Source: Chitinophagaceae bacterium UBA1953
Lineage (GTDB): Bacteria > Bacteroidota > Bacteroidia > Chitinophagales > Chitinophagaceae
Reading direction: 5' to 3'
DNA length: 64,000 bases
Assembly (NCBI GenBank): GCA_002336115.1
Contig: DDEN01000057.1
Location: 115,031-179,030, forward strand
Shown: piece by piece, positions 42,456 to 52,556 of the stretch
How positions within the stretch are numbered: the stretch's first letter is position 1
How the letters are laid out: the number at the start of each line of letters is the position of its first letter
The notes under the pieces: model-generated
What the model was told of the DNA's origin: nothing
Database searches by the model: none
Seen by the model: only the letters and a program-made list of their open reading frames with translations
Program-made: the position numbers and the translations under genes

Positions 42456-44954
42456 TCAGTTGTTTTGCCGCTTAGCCCATTTCAGCACTTCAATCCACAA
42501 TGTAGCTGCCAGTGCAACAGCAATACATTGCGCCACAATAATAAATGGCAGTTGTGTTAAACCAAACAAGCTCCTCACTCCCGGCACATACAATGCAATT
42601 GCAATAAAGAGTAAAGTAATACCAATGATGAGCCCAACAAGATTGTTTTTATAGGAAAGTGTTTCAATAACCGAATAATAAAACGAACGGTTCACCAATG
42701 TAAGAAAAACATTACTGAACAATAGTGTAATAAAGATGACTGAACGGATGGTTGCATCATCAGCGCCTGTGTGCATGAAATACCAGCCTGCACCCAAACA
42801 GCCTGCTGTAATCATTAATCCCTGTACAATGCTTACCGACAATTGCCGCAAAGAGAGAAACGTACTCCCCATTTTTCTTGGAGGTCTTTGCATGGTTCCT
42901 GGCTCCATTGGTTCATTTTCATAAATAATAGAACAGGTTGGCCCCATAATCAACTCAAGAAAAATCACATGTACCGGCGAAAATATATCCGTAAACTTCC
43001 ACATTAATACCAATGGCAATGTTACAATCAGGATAATAGGAATATGAATGGAAACAATGTACTGAATTGCTTTTTTCAAGTTATCATAAATCTTACGGCC
43101 AAGTGCAACAGCATCAGTCATGTGCGCAAGATTGTCATCGGTAAGAATTAAGGATGCTGCATTCTTTGCCACCTCACTTCCCCTTAATCCCATTGCAATA
43201 CCTATATGAGCTGCTTTCAATGCCGGCCCGTCATTAACTCCATCACCCGTCATTGCAACAATTTCACCATTTTCTTTTAAAGCATCAATCACCTTCAGTT
43301 TAGCTTCGGGAAACATACGTGCAAAAATGTTTACATGCTTTACTTTTTCCTGCAACTCTTCTTTACTGAAATGGAGTACTTCTTTTCCGGTAAGCACTTC
43401 ACTGTTATGGTCAAGCGATATTTGTTCAGAAATGGCTAATGCAGTTTCAGCATAATCACCAGTTATCATTTTTACAGGAATACCAGCTTCACGGAAGGTT
43501 TGAATGGTTTCCGTAATTTTTTCTTTTGGCGGATCCTGAAAAGCAACTAATCCTAAAAACTCAAATTCAAAATCTTCCTGCGATGCTGGCCATTTTTTCC
43601 CTTCCCATATTGCTTTACCAACACCAAGCACCCTGTAACCATTTCGGGCATATTGTAACGATTGCTCTTCAACATGTTTAAGCTCGCTTACTGAAAGTTT
43701 GCTCTGCCGTAAAATACCTTCAGGCCCGCCTTTAACAGCAATCACAACTTCACCTTCTTGGTTTTCAAAAATATGTGTCATCATTGGCGGTTTCCCTTCA
43801 ATCGGGTATTCATGTATCTGCTCAAACAAATTTCGCTTGTCAACTTTTGCAGTTTGTTCGTACAAATGATGAATTGTTTTTTCCATGGGATCAAACGGAT
43901 TTGTTTCGCTGCTCCACATGGCATATTCAATCAACTCACCGGGTAATGCTGTTCCGTTTTTTACTTCAACCGATTCTTTTGTTGCTGCATCGTACACATA
44001 TGCAATGCTCATTTTGTTTTGTGTAAGCGTTCCTGTTTTATCGGTACAGATCACTGTTGCCGAACCCAGTGTTTCAACATATTGCGGTTGCTTAACAATG
44101 ATTTGATTCTTCAGTAAACGGAAAGCACCCAACGCCTGGAAGGTGCTGAATGCAACAGGAATTTCTTCGGGCAGAATACTCATCGCCAATGTTAAACCAT
44201 GCAAAAAGGAATGAACGATATCACCCGACTGCAGGTAATTCACAATCACCACAATCACAAAAGCAACTGCACCTATCCACACCATATTTTTTACAAATGA
44301 ACGTATCTGAAGCTGCAATGGTGTTTTAACAACACTCACTTCTTTCATCGATAAACCAATTTTTCCAAACATGGTTTTCAATCCAACTTCCGTAACCTGT
44401 ATGGTAGCACTGCCACTTGTTACAAGTGTTCCTTTATAAACCGACTGATTATCTTCTGCATTTTTAATAACAGAAAACGATTCACCTGTTAAGATGGATT
44501 CGTTTAACGAAAAATCGTTGGCTGCAATGATAATCCCGTCTGCGGCTACAATTTCACCTTCGGCCAACAACAACAAATCTCCTACTACAATTTCTTCTGC
44601 ATCCACTTCTATCACCAAACCATTACGCAACAATTTTGCTTTTGCAGCCGACATTTTTTTTAATGCCTGAACTGCATTTTTACTCCTGTATTCCTGGAAA
44701 AGCGAAATGCCTGCAACAATAAATATTGAAACAAGCATGATAACTCCTTCTTTAAACTGACCAACCGCAAAATAAATGATACATGCAGCAAGCAGTAACA
44801 TAAACATGGGTTCGGTAACAACATCCTTAAGCACATTTAAAAACACCCTGTCTTCGTGCAGTTCAAGTTCGTTTGCACCATATTGTTTACGGCTTTCGAT
44901 TACCTGTTCATCAGTTAATCCTGTTGAAATATCTGTCGATGTCATAGCTGACAA
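42456..44954 (-). CDS. Cation-transporting P-type ATPase (P2 type)
   Basis: An 832-residue pump. The actuator motif ILTGES, phosphorylation motif ICTDKTGTLTQN (Asp near residue 303), nucleotide-binding KGGPEGI, MITGDYAETA and the hinge MTGDGVNDGPALKAA are intact. Helix M4 carries PEEIP (near 262) in place of the PEGLP of Ca2+ pumps, so the transported ion is uncertain. Four N-terminal and six C-terminal membrane helices are apparent. The C-terminal cytosolic tail is short. The gene upstream on the same strand is a small membrane protein, separated by a terminator. Confidence 0.92.
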   Translation of the reverse strand: MSAMTSTDISTGLTDEQVIESRKQYGANELELHEDRVFLNVLKDVVTEPMFMLLLAACIIYFAVGQFKEGVIMLVSIFIVAGISLFQEYRSKNAVQALKKMSAAKAKLLRNGLVIEVDAEEIVVGDLLLLAEGEIVAADGIIIAANDFSLNESILTGESFSVIKNAEDNQSVYKGTLVTSGSATIQVTEVGLKTMFGKIGLSMKEVSVVKTPLQLQIRSFVKNMVWIGAVAFVIVVIVNYLQSGDIVHSFLHGLTLAMSILPEEIPVAFSTFQALGAFRLLKNQIIVKQPQYVETLGSATVICTDKTGTLTQNKMSIAYVYDAATKESVEVKNGTALPGELIEYAMWSSETNPFDPMEKTIHHLYEQTAKVDKRNLFEQIHEYPIEGKPPMMTHIFENQEGEVVIAVKGGPEGILRQSKLSVSELKHVEEQSLQYARNGYRVLGVGKAIWEGKKWPASQEDFEFEFLGLVAFQDPPKEKITETIQTFREAGIPVKMITGDYAETALAISEQISLDHNSEVLTGKEVLHFSKEELQEKVKHVNIFARMFPEAKLKVIDALKENGEIVAMTGDGVNDGPALKAAHIGIAMGLRGSEVAKNAASLILTDDNLAHMTDAVALGRKIYDNLKKAIQYIVSIHIPIILIVTLPLVLMWKFTDIFSPVHVIFLELIMGPTCSIIYENEPMEPGTMQRPPRKMGSTFLSLRQLSVSIVQGLMITAGCLGAGWYFMHTGADDATIRSVIFITLLFSNVFLTLVNRSFYYSVIETLSYKNNLVGLIIGITLLFIAIALYVPGVRSLFGLTQLPFIIVAQCIAVALAATLWIEVLKWAKRQNN

Positions 44955-45005
44955 TTAAGTGAATGATCAAGTGGGGTGAGAACAACAAATCTACTAATAA
45001 AAAAA

Positions 45006-45030
45006 GGGTGACGCCTAATCAGCGTCACCC
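45006..45030 (-). terminator. Intrinsic terminator between the small membrane gene and the P-type ATPase gene
   Basis: GGGTGACGC (45006-45014) pairs perfectly with GCGTCACCC (45022-45030). On the minus strand a T-run (complement of 44997-45005) follows, 7 nt past the stop of the membrane-protein gene. Confidence 0.9.
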
Positions 45031-45036
45031 AAAGTT

Positions 45037-45567
45037 CTAATCGTTATCCTTCTCTTTTTCCTCTTCTTTCTCTTTACTGCCCTCCTGTTTTTCTTTTTCA
45101 TTTCCGTTGGTCTGATTTACATCAGCAGCGGCACTGATTTCAGTGTGCCTGATCTTTCCGCCATAATAGCCGGTGCGGGCCATTGCGCCAAAAGAAAGCA
45201 ACGACATAACCAATGCAATTGTGAAAATGATTTTTGCCCGTTCGCTTTTTTTCCATTTAAAAAACAATGCCGCAAGAGAAGCAACACCTGCTGCAACCAT
45301 GAGCCAGATGGCAAGTTCAGCTGCCTCTTCATGAAGATTAATCATTGCTTCAGAAACACCGGGCAGGTTTTCCACTGCATCTTCAGCAGGTTCGCCGGTT
45401 AAAAAAACGGGAATTGCAAGCAAGGTCATTACTACAATAACAACGGCCGCAATTGATTTTACCTGGTCTTGTTTTTTGATAATACCCCAGAGTAAGATTA
45501 AACCGCCAATCATTGATCCGATGATGGGAAAATGATTCAGCAGTAAATGAATATGAGTAGTGTTCAT
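45037..45567 (-). CDS. Small four-helix membrane protein with charged tail (DUF2231-like)
   Basis: A 176-residue protein with four hydrophobic segments (about residues 12-30, 38-57, 85-105 and 113-130). Conserved-looking histidines lie at the membrane edge (HIHLLLNHFPIIG and NLHEEAAE), which could bind heme or metal. The last 30 residues are a Lys/Glu repeat without structure (EKEKQEGSKEKEEEKEK). The family assignment to DUF2231-like proteins is tentative. The gene upstream encodes a small secreted protein on the same strand, 45 bp away, so the two may be co-transcribed. Confidence 0.65.
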   Translation of the reverse strand: MNTTHIHLLLNHFPIIGSMIGGLILLWGIIKKQDQVKSIAAVVIVVMTLLAIPVFLTGEPAEDAVENLPGVSEAMINLHEEAAELAIWLMVAAGVASLAALFFKWKKSERAKIIFTIALVMSLLSFGAMARTGYYGGKIRHTEISAAADVNQTNGNEKEKQEGSKEKEEEKEKDND

Positions 45568-45612
45568 TACTGAAAAATTTAAATGATGAATAAAATGTCA
45601 ATCAGAAAAAAA

Positions 45613-46002
45613 TCAGCAATGACGGGGAGGCTGCCAGATAGAAGCTAAGTATTGTGAAGGAAGAAATAAATCACGATAATCAGCAAAATCATTTTTGCTT
45701 TCATTCTCGGGTTTGCTTAAAACAACAAAAGTGGTTGGAGCAACTGAAACAAAAGAAGCAACTGCATGCTCTGCCGATTTAAACGGCAAACGGCTGTCTT
45801 CATCAGCATCGCTGTCGGTACCATCTTCAACAATATAATGCAGTACAAGAAATTTAATAAAGCTTGTTTTTTGTCCTTCGCTTTTATGATCAGCATAATG
45901 TTCAGCAAGCAACGGCAGCTTCAATAATTCTTTTGAAGAAGTTGCTGATAGTGAATAAATCACAATCAAGAAAAATGCTGTTGCTTTTTTAAATGCTGTC
46001 AC
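45613..46002 (-). CDS. Small exported protein of unknown function
   Basis: A 129-residue protein with an N-terminal signal sequence (FKKATAFFLIVIYSLSATSS). The pattern LLKLPLLAEHYADHK, FIKFLVLHY, an acidic Asp/Glu stretch and LPFKSAEH, ending in IWQPPRHC, resembles a family of small Bacteroidota proteins found beside metal-transport genes. The His/Asp/Glu content would suit metal binding, but no function is established. It is followed by the four-helix membrane protein. Confidence 0.6.
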   Translation of the reverse strand: MTAFKKATAFFLIVIYSLSATSSKELLKLPLLAEHYADHKSEGQKTSFIKFLVLHYIVEDGTDSDADEDSRLPFKSAEHAVASFVSVAPTTFVVLSKPENESKNDFADYRDLFLPSQYLASIWQPPRHC

Positions 46003-46070
46003 AGTACAAGTTTAAGCAATTATTTTCACCTGTTTTATAACCAAAGTCACTAAATACAATTTTTAAGAAT

Positions 46071-46430
46071 TTAATAAGCAAATGAATTCAGCAGATCCCG
46101 GAGTATCATTGCATGATTACAATCAGAATCTTTTGCTGCATACAGTAATGTTACTTTTTTCTTTGCTGCAATCTGCCTGATGCGCTTAAGCTCATCAACA
46201 GCATTTTGCAAAAGCTCTTCACGGTAACGCTCTGCAAATTCTTTCAGCCGCTCCGGTTGATGATCAAACCATTTTCTTAATTCAGTTGATGGGGCGATTT
46301 GTTTATTCCATTCATCAAGATGAGCATTTTCTTTTTTAACTCCTCTTGGCCATAACCTGTCGGTGAGAATGCGGTAACCATCATCCGCATTATACATTTC
46401 ATAAATCCGTTTAATGACGATAGGCTTCAT
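46071..46430 (-). CDS. DUF488 family protein (YeaO-like)
   Basis: A 119-residue cytoplasmic protein with the family hallmarks RILTDRLWPRGVKKE, LRKWFDHQPERLKEFAERY and VTLLYAAKDSDCNHA. The last contains the conserved Cys and His. The biochemical role is unknown. It is 18 bp downstream of the GH2-GH53 gene on the same strand, but the functional link is doubtful. Confidence 0.88.
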   Translation of the reverse strand: MKPIVIKRIYEMYNADDGYRILTDRLWPRGVKKENAHLDEWNKQIAPSTELRKWFDHQPERLKEFAERYREELLQNAVDELKRIRQIAAKKKVTLLYAAKDSDCNHAMILRDLLNSFAY

Positions 46431-46448
46431 GATGAAAGGTTTGTTGAT

Positions 46449-49400
46449 TTATTTCAGGTATTCCTTACTTATTTCATCGTACAATTTCAGCAGATCATTT
46501 GCATTGCCTTGCCTGTCGAAAATGGATTCCCATGTATTTAACGGTTCCCAGATGCAGGTTCCTTTTCCTTTGCCATTGGGCAATCCAAATGCAATTTTGT
46601 TGACTTCTTTTTTCAGTTGCGAATATTCAACAACAATTACATCTTTTCCATAACGACGAACAAGATCGTTGAGGTTATTGTTGAGATCATCCAATGTGCC
46701 ATGCCATTTGGGATAATACGATTCACCAATTACATCAAAATGCACACCTCTTGCAAGCATCTGGTCAATAAAAAAAACAGATTCATCATTTTGTCCGCCC
46801 AATGCAATGTGCAACATCATTACTACAGAAGCATCCACTTCTTTTACGGCAGCAGTTCCTGCATTGATGAGTTGTGCCAAACTGTCGAGATGTTTTACAT
46901 TACCTTCAGGCCACACAAGTCCATGATTGATTTCATTGCCCACCTGCACCATATCAGGAACAGTGTTTTGATTTTTCAATGCTGTCATTACCTGTTTTGT
47001 ATAATCATACAAAGCCTGTTTCAGTTGTTCAAAGTTTAGATTTTTCCATGCTGCAGGTTTGTATTGTTTACCGGGATCGGCCCAGTAATCGCTGTAATGA
47101 AAATCAAGCAGCAGTTTCATTCCTGCAGCTTTTACTCTCTTCGCCATTTCCAATGTATGATTCAGATCGCAAAAACCTTTTTTGGGAGAATAGCCACTGT
47201 CCTGCGCAGGATCATGAAAAATGCGGAGACGCACATAATTAAATCCATGATCTTTTAATATCTGGATAGCATCTTTCTGCACACCGTTATTAGTAAACTT
47301 GATTCCTCTTGCTTCAAGTTCGGGCAGAAAAGAAATATCAGCACCAATCATTTTTGTAGTTTCTCTTGGCTTGGCGGCTTCTCCTTTCAGTTCATATTTT
47401 TTATCGGTTGCTTTTACATTTATATTTTCTGGCGCAACTGTAATAATATCGGTTGAACCTGTCCACAAACCGGCCGCCTTTGCTTCCACTTTAATAATGC
47501 CGGGCACTTTTCCTGACTGAATAATCAACTGGCACTTTCCATTAAATGCACTTCGCTGCCATGCACCTTCAGCACATTTATCAGGTTCATGGCTGCTGGG
47601 ATCGCCATTGCCAACACCAATAATTTTTGCATTGCCTGAAATATAAAAACGGATCATGTTATCTGCATCAGGCACTTCTCTTCCTTCTTTATCAATCAAC
47701 GAAACATTAAGTACAGTTGCATCTTGTCCATCAGCTAACATGGTTGTTTTGTAAGGAGTCAGCACAACTTCAGCAGCCTGTCCTGTCGTTTCAACCTTAG
47801 CAGTCAATCGTTTTCCTTTCTTATTTGCAATTGCTTCTAATTTTCCCGGTTGATATGGAACACTCCATTGCAGGTGACCATTACGTGGCATATCTTTTTT
47901 ACCTAAGCTTTTTCCATTGAGAAAAAGTTCCACATCATCTGCATTACTGTTCACCCACACATCAACTGGTTCTCCGCCTTTTCCATTCCAGTCTGCAACT
48001 TTTTTTCCAGTTGCATTCCAGTGTGGAGAAATGTGCAGCACATCTTTATCCGTCCACCAGCTTTGATAGTAGTAATAAATATTTTTGGGGAAACCGCATA
48101 CATCCATAATACCAAAATGCGAATTGATATTGGGCCATTCATACGGAGTTGGTTCACCCCTGTAATCGAAACCAGTCCACACAAAACCTCCCACCCAGTA
48201 ATTATTATCTGCTGCAAGTTTCCACCAGTCTTCTGCACGGCTTGCCCACCACGGCGCAGTAATATCCTGGTCGGGCACATAAGCACGGATGGTATCTTTT
48301 GTATAAATGCCCCTTGTAGTAACGGTGCTGCCCATCTCAGTTCCAATGATGGGTTGTGCAGGATGGCCACGGTGATAATCAGCCACAGCAAAATGACGGT
48401 AGTTAAATCCACGCATCGGTATTACTTCATTTACTCCGTTAAATACATTGCCAAGATCAGCCGCATACGTGCATGTACGTGTAGGGTCAAGTTCTTTTTG
48501 TTTGGCAATTAATGTTTGTGCAATACGCAATCCTGTTGTTGTAGTCTGTATCCATCCTTCTTCATTACCAATTGACCAAAGAAAAACAGAAGCATGGTTA
48601 CGGTCACGCTTAATCAATCGTTCAAACTGGTTGATGTATTCCGGGCTGCTGTTGAGCAAACGTTGTTCATCCAGCACAAGCATACCAAGACTGTCGCAGG
48701 CATCAAGCAATTCAGGCGTAGGTGCATGATGACTGGTGCGATACGCATTTGCTCCCATTTCTTTGAGTAAACGAATGCGGTAGTATTGCAGGTAATCGGG
48801 CAATGCACTGCCAATACCCGCATGATCCTGGTGATTATTGGTGCCATAAATTTTCACATGCTTACCGTTAAGAAAAAATCCTTCGTTTGCATCAAAACGC
48901 AATGTTCTGATACCAAAACGTTGTACATGCTGATCGACGATTTCATTTCCCGATTTAACCACTGTAACAACCCTGTATAAATAAGGATCAACCAACGACC
49001 ATAAACGGGGATTATTTACTGAAATTTTTTGTTTGATTGTTCCGTTTGCATTAACTGCTAATGACAATGACTGTTCTTTTGTTTGCGAAATAAACTTTCC
49101 ATTTCGTTCAGTGATATAAGAATAAACTGTACAGTTAGCTGCATTCAGATTTGTATTTCCAACTGTTGCTTCCACACTTACTGTTGCTTTTGTAGTCTGC
49201 ACATCAGCATAAACAAACACACCTCCATCTGTAAAATGCAGGTTGTTTAATTTATTCAGCCACACATGCCGGTAAATACCTGCACCTTCATAAAACCAGC
49301 CTTCGTATTGTGTAGCATCAACACGTACTGTAATGACATTGTCTTTATCATAATTGACATAATCAGTAATATCGTAATTAGCGCCAACATATCCGCTCAT

Positions 49401-49874
49401 ATTGTTCCCAACAAAAAATCCGTTGACCCAGATGTTTGCATTACGGAAGATGCCATCAAACTGCAGTTGAAAACGACTGCCCGAATCAGCTTTGGCAACT
49501 GTAAAATGTTTGCGATACCAGCCAATACTTGTTTCAGGATACAACCCACCCACCGGTTTATATCCATGCGATTGCACATCGAAGTTGGGAGAATAAACAA
49601 ACGGCAATTCAACAGCCCAGTCGTGCGGCAACTGTACTGTTGCCCAACTGCTGTCTTTAAATTTTACATCAATAGCAGTACTTTGAGCAGCGCCCGATTT
49701 GGCAAAGATGTTTGCAATACTGTAATTAAAATCTTTTAACGGATCTGAAGCGTGACCGAAATGAAATTTCCAGTTTTCATCAAAGTTGATTTTTTGCTGG
49801 GCATTTGATGTGAATACTAAAAACAAACTGATAATAACGGATAAAGGCCGTTTTAAAAAAAATAAATATTTCAT
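46449..49874 (-). CDS. GH2 beta-galactosidase fused to GH53 endo-beta-1,4-galactanase
   Basis: A 1141-residue exported enzyme. The signal peptide (MKYLFFLKRPLSVIISLFLV, cleavage near TSNAQ) begins at ATG 49874; the longer frame from 49922 has no support. Domains: GH2 sugar-binding jelly roll (about 25-190), immunoglobulin-like domain (195-305), GH2 TIM barrel with the acid/base Glu in WSIGNEEGW (near 436) and nucleophile in IIGTEMGS (near 511), DUF4982-like and Ig-like modules (about 610-820), and a C-terminal GH53 barrel (about 840-1141) with acid/base in VQVGNEINHG (near 978) and nucleophile in VVEYSQ (near 1083). Inference: one protein cuts galactan internally and releases galactose from the ends. 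Confidence 0.88.
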   Translation of the reverse strand: MKYLFFLKRPLSVIISLFLVFTSNAQQKINFDENWKFHFGHASDPLKDFNYSIANIFAKSGAAQSTAIDVKFKDSSWATVQLPHDWAVELPFVYSPNFDVQSHGYKPVGGLYPETSIGWYRKHFTVAKADSGSRFQLQFDGIFRNANIWVNGFFVGNNMSGYVGANYDITDYVNYDKDNVITVRVDATQYEGWFYEGAGIYRHVWLNKLNNLHFTDGGVFVYADVQTTKATVSVEATVGNTNLNAANCTVYSYITERNGKFISQTKEQSLSLAVNANGTIKQKISVNNPRLWSLVDPYLYRVVTVVKSGNEIVDQHVQRFGIRTLRFDANEGFFLNGKHVKIYGTNNHQDHAGIGSALPDYLQYYRIRLLKEMGANAYRTSHHAPTPELLDACDSLGMLVLDEQRLLNSSPEYINQFERLIKRDRNHASVFLWSIGNEEGWIQTTTTGLRIAQTLIAKQKELDPTRTCTYAADLGNVFNGVNEVIPMRGFNYRHFAVADYHRGHPAQPIIGTEMGSTVTTRGIYTKDTIRAYVPDQDITAPWWASRAEDWWKLAADNNYWVGGFVWTGFDYRGEPTPYEWPNINSHFGIMDVCGFPKNIYYYYQSWWTDKDVLHISPHWNATGKKVADWNGKGGEPVDVWVNSNADDVELFLNGKSLGKKDMPRNGHLQWSVPYQPGKLEAIANKKGKRLTAKVETTGQAAEVVLTPYKTTMLADGQDATVLNVSLIDKEGREVPDADNMIRFYISGNAKIIGVGNGDPSSHEPDKCAEGAWQRSAFNGKCQLIIQSGKVPGIIKVEAKAAGLWTGSTDIITVAPENINVKATDKKYELKGEAAKPRETTKMIGADISFLPELEARGIKFTNNGVQKDAIQILKDHGFNYVRLRIFHDPAQDSGYSPKKGFCDLNHTLEMAKRVKAAGMKLLLDFHYSDYWADPGKQYKPAAWKNLNFEQLKQALYDYTKQVMTALKNQNTVPDMVQVGNEINHGLVWPEGNVKHLDSLAQLINAGTAAVKEVDASVVMMLHIALGGQNDESVFFIDQMLARGVHFDVIGESYYPKWHGTLDDLNNNLNDLVRRYGKDVIVVEYSQLKKEVNKIAFGLPNGKGKGTCIWEPLNTWESIFDRQGNANDLLKLYDEISKEYLK

Positions 49875-50029
49875 TGAAATAAGTTGTATAGTGCAAGTTT
49901 CAATCAACAACAAAAGTACCACAAATCTTCACCCGTCAAAAGCCGAAGTTTTAATTACATTCTGCTTTTTAGTTGTTAAAAACAAAAGCTTCATCTGCAT
50001 TTTATTTTAACTTTAGCCAAATTGATTAC

Positions 50030-52546
50030 ATGAGAAAGCTCTTATTCCTGTTCTTCTTTTTACAACTTCTGCTTAATATAACAAAGGCTCAAACATACCG
50101 GCTGAAGGAGTTTGATTCTTTATTATCACTTCTTCATCATACAAACCGATTCAACGGAACTGTTTTGTATGCAGAAAATGGTAAGGTAAAATACAAAAAG
50201 GCGTTTGGAGTTGCTGATTTCAGGACAAATTCGCCTCTGAGTACTACTTCCTCTTTTAATCTTGCATCTGTAACCAAACAGTTTATATGTATGGCAATAA
50301 TGATACTAAAAGAAGAAGGCGAACTTCAGTTTGATGATGATTGCAGTTTGTATCTTACCGGATTCCCTTATAATAATATCACTATCAGGAACCTAATGAC
50401 ACATACTTCGGGCATTCCAGAATACTTTGATTTATTTCAACAAAACAGAACGCCGCTTGATACTTTAAACAATGAAAAACTGCTGGCTTTATTTACAAAA
50501 TACAAACCCGATATTGACTTTCCTGCAGGCACCAAATGGGCATACTGTAATACGAACTATGTACTGCTGGCGAGCATTATTGAACACGTAAGCAAGCAGC
50601 CGATTGAATTGTTCATAAAAAAAAGAATTACGGAGCCGCTTGGTTTAAAAAATACGTATATCTATCATGTTCAGATGCCTGGTGTACCTGAAAATCATGT
50701 ATTGGGGTTTAAAGTAAACAGCGACACAAATGAGATGAATGATCTTACCTATTTTGATGGAATTGTTGGCGATGGGAACCTGTATTCATCTGTTGAGGAT
50801 TTGTATAAATGGGAACAAAGCCTCTCCACAGAGAAATTAATTAAAAAAACAACTTTTGCAGAAGCTGTTAAACCTGTGAAGTTAAAGAACGGGAACACAT
50901 ATCCTTACGGGTTTGGCTGGTTTATTGATAATGAAAAAGAACAGCAATACAGTCACACAGGTGGTTGGGCTGGTTTTGTAAACTATTTTTTCCGGGATGC
51001 AAAAAACAAGAGGGTATTGATTGTTCTGAGCAATGGAACAAATGGCTCGGCTAACAGAATTTCAAAGGATTTTATCAATGGAAAAATGCTCTCTGTTACA
51101 CCAACACTGCTTATTACAAATGTAAAACTGATTGATGGAACCGGCACACCTGCAAGAAATGCATCTGTAAGAATTGAAGGCAAAAAAATTATTTCCGTAG
51201 GAAATCTGAAACCATTTGAAGGTGAAGAAGTAATTGATGGAAACGGGAAAATACTTGCACCTGGTTTTATTGACACACACAGCCACCTGGCAGGTTACCT
51301 TGAGAAATTTCCTGAAGCTATGGCTGCATTAAATCAGGGAGTTACTACAATTGTTTCCGGGCAGGATGGTGAAAGCGATCCTGTTGATAGTATTAAAGCA
51401 TTTCTTCAGAAAAGACCCGTTGCAGTAAACATTGCAACTTATACAGGACAAACAAGTTTACGTGAAAAAATCATGGGGGCAACTCAACTTTACAGGCAGG
51501 CAACTCAAGCCGAAATTAAAGGAATGGAGCAATTGCTCAGCCAGGATTTACAGAATGGTTCGTTGGGTTTATCAACCGGGCTTGAATACGAAGGTGCATT
51601 TTACAGCAGCAGAAGTGAAGTAATTGCATTGGCAAAAGTTGCCGCAAAATACAAAGCAAAATATACAAGTCACATTCGCAGTGAAGACATTAATATGGAT
51701 GATGCAATTGATGAAATTATTGAAATAGGCAGGCAGGCAAATATTCCCGTTCAGATTTCACATATAAAAATTGCATTAAAAGACAAATGGAATACTTCAT
51801 CTCAACTGCTGGCAGTTCTTGAAAAAGCAAGATCGCAGGGAATTGATATTTCTGCCGATTGTTATCCCTACGATTTCTGGAACAGCACAACCAGGGTTTT
51901 ATTTCCAAAGAAAAATTTCTCCAGCATCATTGGGGCAACTTATGCCGTAGATCATTTGTTCGATCCTGAAAAATCAGTAATGGTTCGTTTTAAACCTGAT
52001 ACTGCTTATAAAGGAAAAACAGTTGCACAAATTTCAACAATGCGTAACGAAACACCTGCACAAACGCTGCTATATCTCGTAGCTGCCGCCCAATTATATA
52101 ATCAGCAACATCCTGACGAAGGTGGCACAGAAACAATTATGGGTAAATCAATGACAGAAAATGATCTGATTAATTTCTTTAGCTGGCCAAACACCAATAT
52201 CTGTTCCGATGGCGGCAATGGAGGACATCCCAGAGGATATGGAAGTTTTACCAGAGTACTGTACAAATATGTGAAAGAAAAGAAAGTTCTTAGCTGGGAA
52301 GAAGCAATTTATAAAATGACGGGGCTTGCTGCTTCACATACGGGCATTAAAAACAGGGGAATAATATCTCCCGGATATTTTGCAGATTTTGTTTTAATTG
52401 ACCCCGATACAGTAAAGGACAATGCAGATATTCAGAATTCCACTGCATTGTCGGATGGAATACTAAAAGTTTGGGTTAACGGAAAACTTGTGTACCAGGA
52501 AAAAACTTTTTTACAGCAATACCCCGGCGAATTTGCTGGCAGATAA
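50030..52546 (+). CDS. Beta-lactamase-fold serine hydrolase fused to N-acyl-D-amino-acid deacylase
   Basis: An 838-residue exported protein; the signal peptide follows ATG 50030 (MRKLLFLFFFLQLLLNITKA) and the frame opening at 49973 is rejected. Residues about 25-350 are a class C beta-lactamase/D-peptidase fold: SVTK nucleophile motif (near 80), YCNTNY (near 170) and HTGGW (near 315). Residues about 360-838 are a D-aminoacylase-type amidohydrolase: metal-binding DTHSHLAGY (near 430), TSHIRSED, ISHIK and CYPYDFW, and the closing GYFADFVLID. Inferred role: cleave D-amino-acid-containing peptides and deacylate N-acyl-D-amino acids in the periplasm. It is 10 bp upstream of the DUF1611 gene. Confidence 0.85.
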   Translation: MRKLLFLFFFLQLLLNITKAQTYRLKEFDSLLSLLHHTNRFNGTVLYAENGKVKYKKAFGVADFRTNSPLSTTSSFNLASVTKQFICMAIMILKEEGELQFDDDCSLYLTGFPYNNITIRNLMTHTSGIPEYFDLFQQNRTPLDTLNNEKLLALFTKYKPDIDFPAGTKWAYCNTNYVLLASIIEHVSKQPIELFIKKRITEPLGLKNTYIYHVQMPGVPENHVLGFKVNSDTNEMNDLTYFDGIVGDGNLYSSVEDLYKWEQSLSTEKLIKKTTFAEAVKPVKLKNGNTYPYGFGWFIDNEKEQQYSHTGGWAGFVNYFFRDAKNKRVLIVLSNGTNGSANRISKDFINGKMLSVTPTLLITNVKLIDGTGTPARNASVRIEGKKIISVGNLKPFEGEEVIDGNGKILAPGFIDTHSHLAGYLEKFPEAMAALNQGVTTIVSGQDGESDPVDSIKAFLQKRPVAVNIATYTGQTSLREKIMGATQLYRQATQAEIKGMEQLLSQDLQNGSLGLSTGLEYEGAFYSSRSEVIALAKVAAKYKAKYTSHIRSEDINMDDAIDEIIEIGRQANIPVQISHIKIALKDKWNTSSQLLAVLEKARSQGIDISADCYPYDFWNSTTRVLFPKKNFSSIIGATYAVDHLFDPEKSVMVRFKPDTAYKGKTVAQISTMRNETPAQTLLYLVAAAQLYNQQHPDEGGTETIMGKSMTENDLINFFSWPNTNICSDGGNGGHPRGYGSFTRVLYKYVKEKKVLSWEEAIYKMTGLAASHTGIKNRGIISPGYFADFVLIDPDTVKDNADIQNSTALSDGILKVWVNGKLVYQEKTFLQQYPGEFAGR

Positions 52547-52556
52547 AAAAATCATT

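Noticed and set aside
49266..49739. 157-residue plus-strand open frame within the GH2 domain
   Set aside because: Antisense to conserved GH2 jelly-roll sequence, and rich in Cys and Ile as shadow frames are.
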